A DNA stretch of 5,217 nt from an uncultured Dehalococcoidia bacterium (GTDB lineage: Bacteria; Chloroflexota; Dehalococcoidia; Dehalococcoidales; UBA3254). Location of the stretch: NCBI GenBank assembly GCA_903890885.1, contig CAITCX010000151.1, forward strand, positions 1 to 5,217, given 5' to 3'. Numbering within the stretch: position 1 is the first letter of the stretch; each line of letters starts with the position of its first letter. The position numbers and the translations under genes are program-made. Positions 1 to 5,217 of the stretch are shown in pieces. The notes under the pieces were generated by a model that saw nothing but the letters and a program-made list of their open reading frames with translations, made no database searches and was not told the origin of the DNA.

Positions 1-817
1 CATATTTGGGCACAATGGACTTGATGCGGCCCATTAAATCCATCATTATTTCATCGTTATATGGACTGTACCTGCCTTCCTTTAACCATTTTTCCAGTTC
101 AGTTCCCTCCACTACCATAGTGGGATATATTTTCAGTCCATCCGGTCGAAAACGAGGATCATCAAATAATACCTTGGAAAGACTTAAGTCTTCCTCGGGT
201 GTCGAACCCGGCAACCCCGGCATCCAGTGATAATGCACTTTGATGGCATTATCTCTCAATAACTCCGTTGCCCTGGCCACATCTTCCACTGTGTGTCCCC
301 GTTGGACTATTTGATAAACCTTATCAGAAAGCATCTGCACACCCAGCTCAACCCTTGTCGTTCCAAGTTCCAGCATCCGGTTTATCTCCACTTGAGTGCA
401 GAAATCCGGGCGCGTCTCAATACACAAACCGGTACAGCGGTGTACGGCGGTCTCATTAATGCGTTGGGCGTCCTCCAGATTGAGAGAACCCAACTCGTTA
501 AGGGCATCGAAACAACCCTTAATAAAACTGTATTGATATTCAGGTTCGGCGGCTGGAAAAGTGCCGCCCATGATTATCAACTCTATTTTATCGGTAGGGT
601 GACCCATTTTTTCCAGAGTTCGCAGGCGTAATTCCACCTGATGAAAAGCGCTATAATCGCAGCTTCTAGCCCTCAGGACAGCCGGCGACTCCGGTGTATA
701 GCTCTGAGGCGTCGCAGAGAAGGTGGGACAATAAACGCAGTGGCCCGGACAGCCCATAGGTTTTGTCATTACGGCCACCGGTGTGATACCCGATATTGTT
801 CTTGTAGTCTTTTTCAT
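1..817 (-). CDS. elp3: Elp3-family tRNA U34 radical SAM/acetyltransferase enzyme, 3'-truncated by the window edge
   Basis: Elp3 uses a radical SAM centre plus acetyl-CoA to place a carboxymethyl-type group on C5 of the wobble uridine (U34) of tRNAs. The 272 visible residues cover the radical SAM domain. A CX3CX2C cluster (Cys23, Cys27, Cys30) sits in TKPMGCPGHCVYCP. Elp3-typical motifs follow: PQSYTPESP (37-45), IIMGGTF (81-87), CIETRPD (132-138), ELGVQ (157-161), RGHT (173-176), MPGLPG (199-204), FRPDGLKIYPT (223-233) and VEGTELEKW (236-244). The C-terminal GNAT acetyltransferase half lies beyond position 1; full-length Elp3 is roughly 450-550 residues. The start is firm: the codon just upstream of ATG(817-815) is an in-frame TAA (820-818), and a GGGAAG ribosome-binding sequence lies 5-6 bases before it. 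The protein therefore begins at the RTISG block and lacks the N-terminal extension of archaeal and eukaryotic Elp3. It is transcribed away from the Trm9-like methyltransferase. Family identity is very secure; the exact product on this organism's tRNA is inferred. Confidence 0.93.
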   Translation of the reverse strand, partial: MKKTTRTISGITPVAVMTKPMGCPGHCVYCPTFSATPQSYTPESPAVLRARSCDYSAFHQVELRLRTLEKMGHPTDKIELIIMGGTFPAAEPEYQYSFIKGCFDALNELGSLNLEDAQRINETAVHRCTGLCIETRPDFCTQVEINRMLELGTTRVELGVQMLSDKVYQIVQRGHTVEDVARATELLRDNAIKVHYHWMPGLPGSTPEEDLSLSKVLFDDPRFRPDGLKIYPTMVVEGTELEKWLKEGRYSPYNDEIMMDLMGRIKSIVPKY

Positions 818-890
818 TTATACTTCCCTTAATAGTTTACCAGATTTGTCTGGCTGGCTTAAATTCCAGGTTTTTTGAGGATGCGAGATC
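818..890. promoter_or_regulatory. Divergent intergenic region between elp3 and the Trm9-like methyltransferase gene
   Basis: These 73 bases must carry the start signals for both divergent genes. For the rightward gene, a weak promoter candidate is TTTACC (836-841) and TTAAAT (859-864), separated by 17 bases; each box matches the sigma70 consensus at four of six positions. An inverted repeat, CCAGA TTTG TCTGG (840-853), lies inside that spacer and could be an operator. For the leftward gene, TAAACT (complement of 834-839) is an equally weak -10 candidate that would overlap the rightward -35 box. The two genes could therefore be co-regulated from here. The boxes are degenerate and nothing proves them. 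Confidence 0.35.
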
Positions 891-1550
891 ATGCCTGCTG
901 AAATAGTTCCTGATAAAAGCGTTTTCGACCAGATGGCATTGGGTTGGTACAGCTTCCGCCATTATTCCATCTTCCGCCCGGAATTAGAAAATCTGGCAGT
1001 CCGCTGGCAAAAAGGTCGTTTGCTGAATATCGGCTGCGGCCACGGGTCGGATTTCCTGCCATTCAGGGTAGGTTTTGACCTCTATGGCCTCGATTTTTCT
1101 GCTGAAATGATCAAAATGGCCCGCCGTTATTCTCATAAATTCGAGTTCCCGGTCAACTTGCAGGTTGCAGACGCCTGCCATTTGCCTTTTTCCGATAACT
1201 CCTTCCACTATGCAGTGGCAGTAGCCAGCTATCATCACCTCAAAGGTAGGTCAAATCAACTGGCAGCCCTCTTGGAATTAAAGCGGGTTATCAAACCAGG
1301 TGCAGAAGCTTTTCTAACCGTCTGGAACCGCTGCCAGCCGCGTTTTTGGTTTGCCGGAAAGGAAACCGCTGTGCCCTGGAAAGCCAAAGAAAAGGTCATC
1401 CAGCGCTATTACTATCTTTTCACTTACTGGGAATTTGAGGGATTGGTTAAACAAGCCGGGTTTCGCGTCTTGAAATCATTTGCTGAAAACAATTATAATT
1501 TACCTGTTAAATATTTTTCCCGCAATATTTGCCTGCTGGTGCAAAAGTAA
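891..1550 (+). CDS. Class I SAM-dependent methyltransferase, Trm9/ALKBH8-like (possible tRNA wobble-uridine methyltransferase)
   Basis: The 219-residue protein has a Rossmann methyltransferase fold. Motif I is LLNIGCGHGSD (44-54), the motif II acidic region is LYGLDFS (64-70), VADACHLPF (92-100) is the adenine-side loop, and SYHHL (113-117) follows. After the core the layout matches yeast Trm9 and the ALKBH8 methyltransferase domain as I recall them: LELKRVIKPGAEAFLTVW (128-145), VPW (161-163), RYYYLFTYWEFEGL (172-185), KQAGFRVL (187-194) and a terminal NICLLVQK resembling the Trm9 ending WWVVAQK. In eukaryotes this family methylates cm5U34 to mcm5U34 with the small partner Trm112. The neighbouring divergent elp3 would supply the cm5U precursor, which supports a tRNA role. 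ATG891 is the only sensible start: an in-frame TGA lies at 876-878, and GAGG at 877-880 is the ribosome-binding site. Fold assignment is very secure; the Trm9-type substrate is inferred. A generic small-molecule methyltransferase remains the alternative. Confidence 0.85.
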   Translation: MPAEIVPDKSVFDQMALGWYSFRHYSIFRPELENLAVRWQKGRLLNIGCGHGSDFLPFRVGFDLYGLDFSAEMIKMARRYSHKFEFPVNLQVADACHLPFSDNSFHYAVAVASYHHLKGRSNQLAALLELKRVIKPGAEAFLTVWNRCQPRFWFAGKETAVPWKAKEKVIQRYYYLFTYWEFEGLVKQAGFRVLKSFAENNYNLPVKYFSRNICLLVQK

Positions 1551-1580
1551 AGAGCAAGTAATTTCCACAGGAGAGTTGAA

Positions 1581-1760
1581 ATGCCCGTAGTAATTGTCGA
1601 GATGTGGGAAGGGCGCACCCTCGAACAGAAAAAACAACTGGCTAAGGATATAACTGAGGCCTTTGTCAAAAGTGGCACGCCTGCCCAGGCGGTGCATATT
1701 ATATTAAAAGACAATCTTAAGTGTAACTGGGCGCAGGGCGGCAAATTAGCTTCCGAATAG
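1581..1760 (+). CDS. 4-oxalocrotonate tautomerase family protein (small)
   Basis: This 59-residue ORF begins MPVVIVEMWEGRT, the classic start of the 4-oxalocrotonate tautomerase family. Once Met1 is removed, the N-terminal proline becomes the catalytic base, and the arginine of EGRT takes position 11, the conserved substrate-binding arginine. EQKKQLAKDITEAF forms the following helix. The beta strand AVHIILKD, an aromatic Trp50 and the GGKLAS ending complete the family pattern. These proteins form oligomers and interconvert enol and keto forms of 2-oxo acids; many members, like this one, have no known natural substrate. The start is supported by AGGAGAG (1569-1575), five bases before the ATG. 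The gene lies 30 bases after the methyltransferase stop and 42 bases before the next gene, so it probably belongs to one transcript. No aromatic-degradation genes are visible, so a role in a catechol pathway cannot be claimed. Confidence 0.88.
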   Translation: MPVVIVEMWEGRTLEQKKQLAKDITEAFVKSGTPAQAVHIILKDNLKCNWAQGGKLASE

Positions 1761-1802
1761 AAAGTTGTAAAATACAGAATTTGGTTTATTTGAGGTAAAG
1801 TA

Positions 1803-2264
1803 ATGCAACCCACTATCCCTTTGTTGATCCTCATCGTGGCCGTTTTCGCCTTTATGATCTGGAGTTCTACCCGCAAGCCTAAGACCAACACAGAACAGCT
1901 TGAAAAGGTCATCGGCCTGCTCCAGGAGATTGATTTTAACCTGAAGAACATCGAGACCCGTAAGGCCAACTTCCACTCTAAGAAACTGTTCCGCGTATAC
2001 TGCTGGAGACTGTATCAGGAAAAACTGCAATTTGTCAGCGAGGATATAGTCGCCGGGTTGAGAGATGGTTTCAGTATCGCTGAAGACTGCAACACCAAAA
2101 TCGCCGCCGCTTTAAAGAGCAAAGACCTGGGTCCTTTACAAACGCTTGAAATGGACAAAATGCGGGAACCTTTCGCCCTTGCCAGAACTGGTCTGATAGA
2201 ATGGTTAAAGGTAGATTACGAGCAAAAAAACGCTGCTAAAGGCCGCGGTAGGTCCGGTCGCTAG
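1803..2264 (+). CDS. Membrane-anchored protein of unknown function
   Basis: I do not recognise a family for this 153-residue protein. Residues 4-20 (TIPLLILIVAVFAFMIW) form a single hydrophobic membrane segment. It is followed at once by basic residues (TRKPK, 23-27), which by the positive-inside rule puts the remainder in the cytoplasm. Residues 29-55 (EQLEKVIGLLQEIDFNLKNI and onward) look helical and amphipathic, possibly a short coiled coil. The rest is predicted-looking alpha-helical, charged sequence ending in a basic, glycine-rich tail (KGRGRSGR). There is no lipobox and no signal-peptidase site, so it is likely a signal anchor. GAGGT (1792-1796), six bases before the ATG, supports the start. 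It is the last gene of the rightward cluster. Its TAG stop overlaps the stop of the convergent rimI gene. Confidence 0.8.
   Translation: MQPTIPLLILIVAVFAFMIWSSTRKPKTNTEQLEKVIGLLQEIDFNLKNIETRKANFHSKKLFRVYCWRLYQEKLQFVSEDIVAGLRDGFSIAEDCNTKIAAALKSKDLGPLQTLEMDKMREPFALARTGLIEWLKVDYEQKNAAKGRGRSGR
2261..2264. other. Palindromic CTAG shared by two convergent stop codons
   Basis: The tetranucleotide CTAG reads TAG on the plus strand (2262-2264), ending the membrane-anchored protein. It reads TAG on the minus strand (2263-2261), ending rimI. There is no intergenic space here and no hairpin followed by a T-run nearby in either direction, so each transcript must run into the opposite gene before stopping. 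Confidence 0.95.
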
Positions 2265-2920
2265 GTCCAGGGTGATTCTATGCGGTAATCAACTTCTCCC
2301 AGTTTATGGAAGTGCTCTGCCTTTAAATTGCGGAATCTGCTTTGAAAGGCCTCTGAAGTAAGAATATCAGTAGTCATAACAATGGCATCCTCTTTATTAT
2401 CGGAATAATAGGCTTTACGGCTTCCTACCTGCTGAAATCCATACTTCATATAAAGCGCCTGTGCTTTGATATTTGAAGGCCGAACTTCCAAAGTCGCTAC
2501 CAGGGCTTTGTTATAAATTGCCGTGTCTATCCCCGATATCAACAGCAATTCTCCCAACCCTTTGCCCCGCCATGCTTCCCGCACCGCGATATTGATGATG
2601 TGGGCTTCGTCCACCATTACCCACAAACCTAAAAACCCGCTGATATATTCCACTGTCTCCAGTTTATGTGCATCTGGAGTTTTTGATCCAAAAGGCCACT
2701 TTATACCCAGAAAGGTTCGAACCGGCCCCGTTTTAATAGGGTTGCTTTCCTGGTTTGTGGTGATCCACTGGCCGTCGCAGGCCACAACATAGTGCGCCAT
2801 CTTGTTGCCCATTTCATTGCGGAAATTAACCGGCGGCCACATCGTTGGAAACGCCTCGCGGTCGATGGCGGTCACTTGCGGGATATCCTCTTTAGCCATG
2901 TAGCGCAGATGGCAGGCCAA
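2261..2920 (-). CDS. rimI: Ribosomal-protein bS18-alanine N-acetyltransferase (GNAT), RimI type
   Basis: RimI transfers acetyl from acetyl-CoA to the N-terminal alanine of ribosomal protein bS18. Family landmarks, numbered from the upstream ATG2935, are: HLRYMAKEDIPQV (9-21, first strand), DREAFPTMW (25-33), the acetyl-CoA pyrophosphate loop IAVREAWRGKGLGELLL (116-132), and LEVRPSN (149-155), whose Glu150 and Tyr162 match the E. coli catalytic Glu103/Tyr115 spacing. YYSDNKEDAIVM (176-187) follows. At 219-224 residues it exceeds E. coli RimI (about 148) because of an insertion at about 56-97 and a C-terminal tail after about 189. I place the start at TTG(2920-2918). It lies 2 bases past the ruvB stop, and AGGAG (2932-2928) precedes it with a seven-base spacer. 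ATG2935 gives 224 residues but overlaps ruvB by 14 bases and has only GAAGG touching it. Both starts keep the whole domain. A general GNAT acting on another protein is possible. Confidence 0.87.
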   Translation of the reverse strand: MACHLRYMAKEDIPQVTAIDREAFPTMWPPVNFRNEMGNKMAHYVVACDGQWITTNQESNPIKTGPVRTFLGIKWPFGSKTPDAHKLETVEYISGFLGLWVMVDEAHIINIAVREAWRGKGLGELLLISGIDTAIYNKALVATLEVRPSNIKAQALYMKYGFQQVGSRKAYYSDNKEDAIVMTTDILTSEAFQSRFRNLKAEHFHKLGEVDYRIESPWT

Positions 2921-2921
2921 A

Positions 2922-3965
2922 TTAACTCTCCTCATCCTTCAGTTTCCAAAGGCTGGGTTGTGCCTTTTTAGTGGTCTTTATGGGAATCCCAAGGTGCTGA
3001 TAAGCCCTGTTTGTAGCCACCCTGCCGCGCGGAGTGCGGTCCAAAAAACCTAACTGGAGCAAATAAGGTTCATAGACATCCATGACGGTATCTGACTCTT
3101 CACTTATAGAGGCGGCTATGGTTTCTAGTCCAACCGGCCCGCCGCCGAACTTATCTATAATCGTATGCAATATTTTATGGTCTACTTCATCCAAACCCAG
3201 TGCATCCACTTCCAGTTTAGACAAAGCTTCTCCAGCTACTTCTGTAGTGATCACACCCTCAGCCATAACTTCAGCGTAATCACGGACGCGTTTAAGTAAA
3301 CGATTGGCGACCCTGGGTGTTCCTCTTGACCGGCAGGCGATCTCTTTCATACCCGCTTCTTCCGTATTGATCTTAAGAATAGAAGCTGAACGCTGTAATA
3401 TTTTCTGGATAGAGTCCTGATCGTAAAAATCCAACCGCTGAACCACCCCAAAGCGGTCGCGTAACGGAGAACTTAACATGGCATAGCGTGTGGTGGCGCC
3501 AATTAAGGTGAACGGAGGTAGTTTCAAACGCAGACTCTTGGCGCCGGGACCCTTCCCGATGATGATATCCAGTGCAAAGTCCTCCATAGCCGGATAAAGC
3601 ACCTCTTCCACTACACGGGACAGGCGGTGAATCTCATCGATAAAGAGGATGTCCTGGGCCCGCAGATTGGTAAGTATTGCTGCCAGATCGCCAGTGCGTT
3701 CTATAGCAGGACCAGAGGTGATCTTGATACTTACACCCATTTCTGCCGCAATAATATATGCCAGAGTAGTTTTACCAAGACCGGGAGGACCGTAGAGAAG
3801 AATATGATCGAGGGCTTCGTCCCTCTTTCTGGCCGCCGCCATCGTGATTTTCAGGTTATCTTTGATCTTGTTTTGCCCGATAAAATCATCCAGAGCCCGC
3901 GGCCTTAGGCCGGTTTCTAAAACCGCGTCTTCATTACCTGAACTACCGGAAACTACGCGCCCTAT
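2922..3965 (-). CDS. ruvB: Holliday junction branch-migration ATPase RuvB, apparent ATA start codon
   Basis: RuvB is the hexameric AAA+ motor that, with RuvA, drives branch migration of Holliday junctions. Numbered from the apparent ATA start (347 residues, normal for RuvB), the landmarks are: LRPRALDDFIGQ (20-31), Walker A GPPGLGKT (59-66), KITSGPAIE (81-89), Walker B LFIDEIHR (107-114), sensor I GATTR (156-160), the arginine-finger region SPLRDRFG (166-173), and the C-terminal winged helix with GFLDRTPRGRVATNRAYQHLG. The first in-frame ATG (3842-3840) falls at Met42 and would remove the conserved N-terminal helix, so translation must begin upstream. The frame is closed by TAA at 3968-3966. 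Between that stop and Met42 there is no ATG, GTG or TTG. ATA(3965-3963) follows AGGGGGAG (3978-3971) at a five-base spacing and is the best initiator. A point substitution or assembly error at the start codon is the alternative. rimI follows 2 bases downstream. Confidence 0.95.
   Translation of the reverse strand: MGRVVSGSSGNEDAVLETGLRPRALDDFIGQNKIKDNLKITMAAARKRDEALDHILLYGPPGLGKTTLAYIIAAEMGVSIKITSGPAIERTGDLAAILTNLRAQDILFIDEIHRLSRVVEEVLYPAMEDFALDIIIGKGPGAKSLRLKLPPFTLIGATTRYAMLSSPLRDRFGVVQRLDFYDQDSIQKILQRSASILKINTEEAGMKEIACRSRGTPRVANRLLKRVRDYAEVMAEGVITTEVAGEALSKLEVDALGLDEVDHKILHTIIDKFGGGPVGLETIAASISEESDTVMDVYEPYLLQLGFLDRTPRGRVATNRAYQHLGIPIKTTKKAQPSLWKLKDEES
2926..2933 (-). promoter_or_regulatory. 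Ribosome-binding site for rimI inside the last codons of ruvB
   Basis: The minus strand reads GAGGAGAG here, within the final Glu-Glu-Ser codons of ruvB. It is a near-perfect Shine-Dalgarno sequence, spaced seven bases from TTG2920. It is also too far downstream to serve ATG2935. It therefore decides the rimI start and suggests translational coupling with ruvB. Confidence 0.65.
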
Positions 3966-3970
3966 TTAAA

Positions 3971-3978
3971 CTCCCCCT
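3971..3978 (-). promoter_or_regulatory. Ribosome-binding site of ruvB
   Basis: The minus strand reads AGGGGGAG, ending five bases before ATA(3965-3963). No other start codon lies within range in the ruvB frame. In the other frames the nearest ATG (within GGTAATGAAG) meets a TAG after five codons. The site therefore points to ATA as the initiation codon. Confidence 0.65.
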
Positions 3979-3993
3979 GTTCAGATTGAGAAT

Positions 3994-4024
3994 ATTATAA
4001 CACGTATATTGCTTCCAGTTTCAA
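3994..4024 (-). promoter_or_regulatory. Probable sigma70-type promoter of the ruvB-rimI operon
   Basis: On the minus strand a perfect -10 box TATAAT (3999-3994) is preceded by TTGAAA (4024-4019, four of six matches to TTGACA). The spacing is 19 bases, slightly long. Transcription would begin near 3987, giving a short leader of about 21 bases that contains the AGGGGGAG ribosome-binding site. No SOS-type operator is evident. Confidence 0.6.
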
Positions 4025-4054
4025 GCAATGTTGCAAATCGTCTTATTTGGAAGC
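4011..4054. repeat. Imperfectly centred inverted repeat GCTTCCA...TGGAAGC around the ruvB -35 region
   Basis: GCTTCCA (4011-4017) and TGGAAGC (4048-4054) are perfect seven-base inverted copies separated by 30 bases. A smaller GCAA TG TTGC hairpin (4025-4034) lies between them. The pair flanks the -35 box of ruvB and lies just past the dctM stop in the leftward direction. It is not followed by a T-run, so it is not a typical intrinsic terminator. It could be an operator or chance. Confidence 0.35.
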
Positions 4055-4083
4055 GAACCCTTTAGTACCTGATCTGTCCAATA

Positions 4084-5217
4084 TTAATAACTGACAAAGC
4101 TGGGCAGCCAGGTGGCGAGGATGGGGAAAACCAGGAGCAGGATTGCCATTACTACCATGCCCCCCAGAAATGGAATCATCCCCTTAAAGATAGTCTGAAG
4201 CGGAACGTCCGGAACTATACCTTTGATAATGAATACGTTAATACCAACTGGTGGAGTTATGACACCGATCTCGGTTACCAGGACAATAATAACCCCAAAC
4301 CAGATAGGATCAAAACCCAATTTTGTGACCAGAGGGAAAATAATAGGGATAGTCAGCATTATCATTGCCAGGGAATCCATAAAACAACCTGCAATCATGT
4401 ACATGATAATGATGAGAATCATGATTCCCATAGGATGAATCGGCAGGTTACCTACCAAGTCGGCAATAAAACGTGGTATTCCAGTAATTGCCATAAAATG
4501 ACCGAAGACGATGGCACCGGCCACCACCATCATTATCATGGCGGTGATCTGCAAAGTATCTTTTACAGCAGCCCAGCATAAAGTTATAGATAATTGTCTT
4601 CGGGCTAAACCGATAAGAATCGCTGCTGCCGCTCCAGCAGCTCCAGCCTGAGTGGGACTGAAAATCCCGGCAAAAAGCCCGCCAATAACCAGACCAAACA
4701 AAGCCAGCATCTCCAGAACCCCGGTTAAGCCCCTTAACTTCTGTTTCCAGTTTGTTTGTTCCCCGGCAGGAGCTAATTTAACATTCAAACGGCACATTAC
4801 ATATATGGTAATAATGAAAAACGCCGCCATCATAAGTCCGGGTACGACTCCGGCAACAAATAACTTGCCAACTGACTCCTGTGTTAGAATACCATAGATG
4901 ATGAAAATTGTGCTTGGAGGTATCATAATCCCCAGAGCACCCGCAGCAGCTATGCAACCAGTGGCTAAACCTGGATCGTAACCATACCTTCTCATTTCAG
5001 GAATCGAGACCTTGCCCATGGCCGCCGCCGTAGCACTGGTCGAGCCGCAAATAGCTGAAAAACCGGCTGTAGCGGCTACTGCCGCCATCGCCAGGCCTCC
5101 CCGCATTTTACCGAAAAGAATATAGGACGCATCGTATAGTCTGCCGCTCATACCGGAAAAGAAGGCGATCGACCCCATGAAAACGAACATAGGTATGACC
5201 GATAGTGAATAGGATGA
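4084..5217 (-). CDS. dctM: TRAP transporter large permease subunit (DctM family), 5' end outside the window
   Basis: DctM is the 12-helix large membrane subunit of tripartite ATP-independent periplasmic (TRAP) transporters. It moves organic acids such as C4-dicarboxylates across the inner membrane, driven by an ion gradient, with a periplasmic binding protein (DctP) and a small subunit (DctQ). The 377 visible residues contain family hallmarks: SVIPMFVFMGSIAF near the left end of the protein, MRGGLAMAAVAATAGFSAICGSTSATAAAMGKVSIPEMRRYGYD, GALGIMIPPS, GIFSPTQAGAAGA, FMDSLAMIMLTIPI and, near the C-terminus, GVITPPVGINVF. About ten hydrophobic segments are present. The frame stays open through 5217 (nine residues beyond Met at 5190), so ATG5190 is internal; roughly 50-70 N-terminal residues are missing. 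The stop is TAA (4086-4084). The partner genes, if adjacent, should lie to the right. The substrate cannot be told from this subunit. Confidence 0.94.
   Translation of the reverse strand, partial: SSYSLSVIPMFVFMGSIAFFSGMSGRLYDASYILFGKMRGGLAMAAVAATAGFSAICGSTSATAAAMGKVSIPEMRRYGYDPGLATGCIAAAGALGIMIPPSTIFIIYGILTQESVGKLFVAGVVPGLMMAAFFIITIYVMCRLNVKLAPAGEQTNWKQKLRGLTGVLEMLALFGLVIGGLFAGIFSPTQAGAAGAAAAILIGLARRQLSITLCWAAVKDTLQITAMIMMVVAGAIVFGHFMAITGIPRFIADLVGNLPIHPMGIMILIIIMYMIAGCFMDSLAMIMLTIPIIFPLVTKLGFDPIWFGVIIVLVTEIGVITPPVGINVFIIKGIVPDVPLQTIFKGMIPFLGGMVVMAILLLVFPILATWLPSFVSY

Noticed and set aside
6..832. Several plus-strand open frames of 63-112 codons (6-230, 268-459, 293-631, 641-832)
   Set aside because: They lie opposite the unmistakable elp3 coding frame on the minus strand, and their translations show no family pattern.
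1493..2030. Minus-strand open frames of 65-158 codons opposite the methyltransferase end, the tautomerase and the membrane-protein gene
   Set aside because: The plus-strand genes there have clear families or ribosome-binding sites, and the minus-strand translations are cysteine- and serine-rich noise.
3840..3842. ATG3842 as the ruvB start
   Set aside because: It would delete the conserved LRPR...DDFIGQ segment that is clearly encoded upstream in the same frame.
2523..3908. Plus-strand open frames inside rimI and ruvB (2523-2792, 3082-3279, 3627-3908)
   Set aside because: They are antisense shadows of conserved RimI and RuvB coding sequence.
4051..4062. Possible SOS (LexA) box half-site GCGAACCC upstream of ruvB
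   Set aside because: Only one half of a CGAAC...GTTCG-type site is present, with no matching second half at the needed spacing.
4011..4083. Intrinsic terminator for the dctM transcript
   Set aside because: The seven-base inverted repeat has a 30-base loop and is not followed by a run of T on the minus strand.
4223..4897. Plus-strand open frames inside the TRAP permease gene (4223-4438, 4652-4897)
   Set aside because: They are antisense shadows of a conserved membrane-protein gene; the isoleucine/methionine-rich products reflect the reverse complement of hydrophobic codons.

Overview
The window looks like chromosomal DNA from a bacterium of the Chloroflexota, most likely class Dehalococcoidia or a close relative. 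The main reason is the leftmost gene. It is a bacterial Elp3 with a short CX3CX2C radical-SAM cluster and no N-terminal extension, and it resembles the Dehalococcoides mccartyi Elp3 as I remember it. The placement is inferred from protein resemblance only. There are no mobile elements, CRISPR arrays, rRNA genes or tRNA genes that I can see.

Left part (1-2264). A partial elp3 gene runs leftward off the window. Across a 73-bp intergenic region, a rightward cluster of three genes begins: a class I SAM-dependent methyltransferase whose whole layout resembles the eukaryotic wobble-uridine methyltransferase Trm9/ALKBH8, a 59-residue 4-oxalocrotonate tautomerase-family protein, and a 153-residue membrane-anchored protein of unknown function. 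The elp3/Trm9-like pair is the most interesting point. Elp3 builds the carboxymethyl-type group on U34 of tRNA, and Trm9 methylates that group in eukaryotes. The pair therefore suggests a bacterial route to an mcm5U-like wobble base.

Middle part (2261-3965). A leftward ruvB-rimI operon meets the rightward cluster end to end, and the two convergent genes share one palindromic CTAG for their stop codons. ruvB (Holliday-junction branch-migration ATPase) has a clear promoter and Shine-Dalgarno sequence. However, its reading frame has no ATG, GTG or TTG ahead of the conserved N-terminus. The only codon correctly placed for initiation is ATA. rimI (ribosomal-protein bS18 alanine N-acetyltransferase) probably starts at a TTG two bases after the ruvB stop, with its Shine-Dalgarno sequence inside the last ruvB codons.

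Right part (4084-5217). A leftward, 5'-incomplete gene encodes the large membrane subunit (DctM) of a TRAP transporter for organic acids. It is followed by about 118 bases that hold the ruvB promoter and an inverted repeat around its -35 region.
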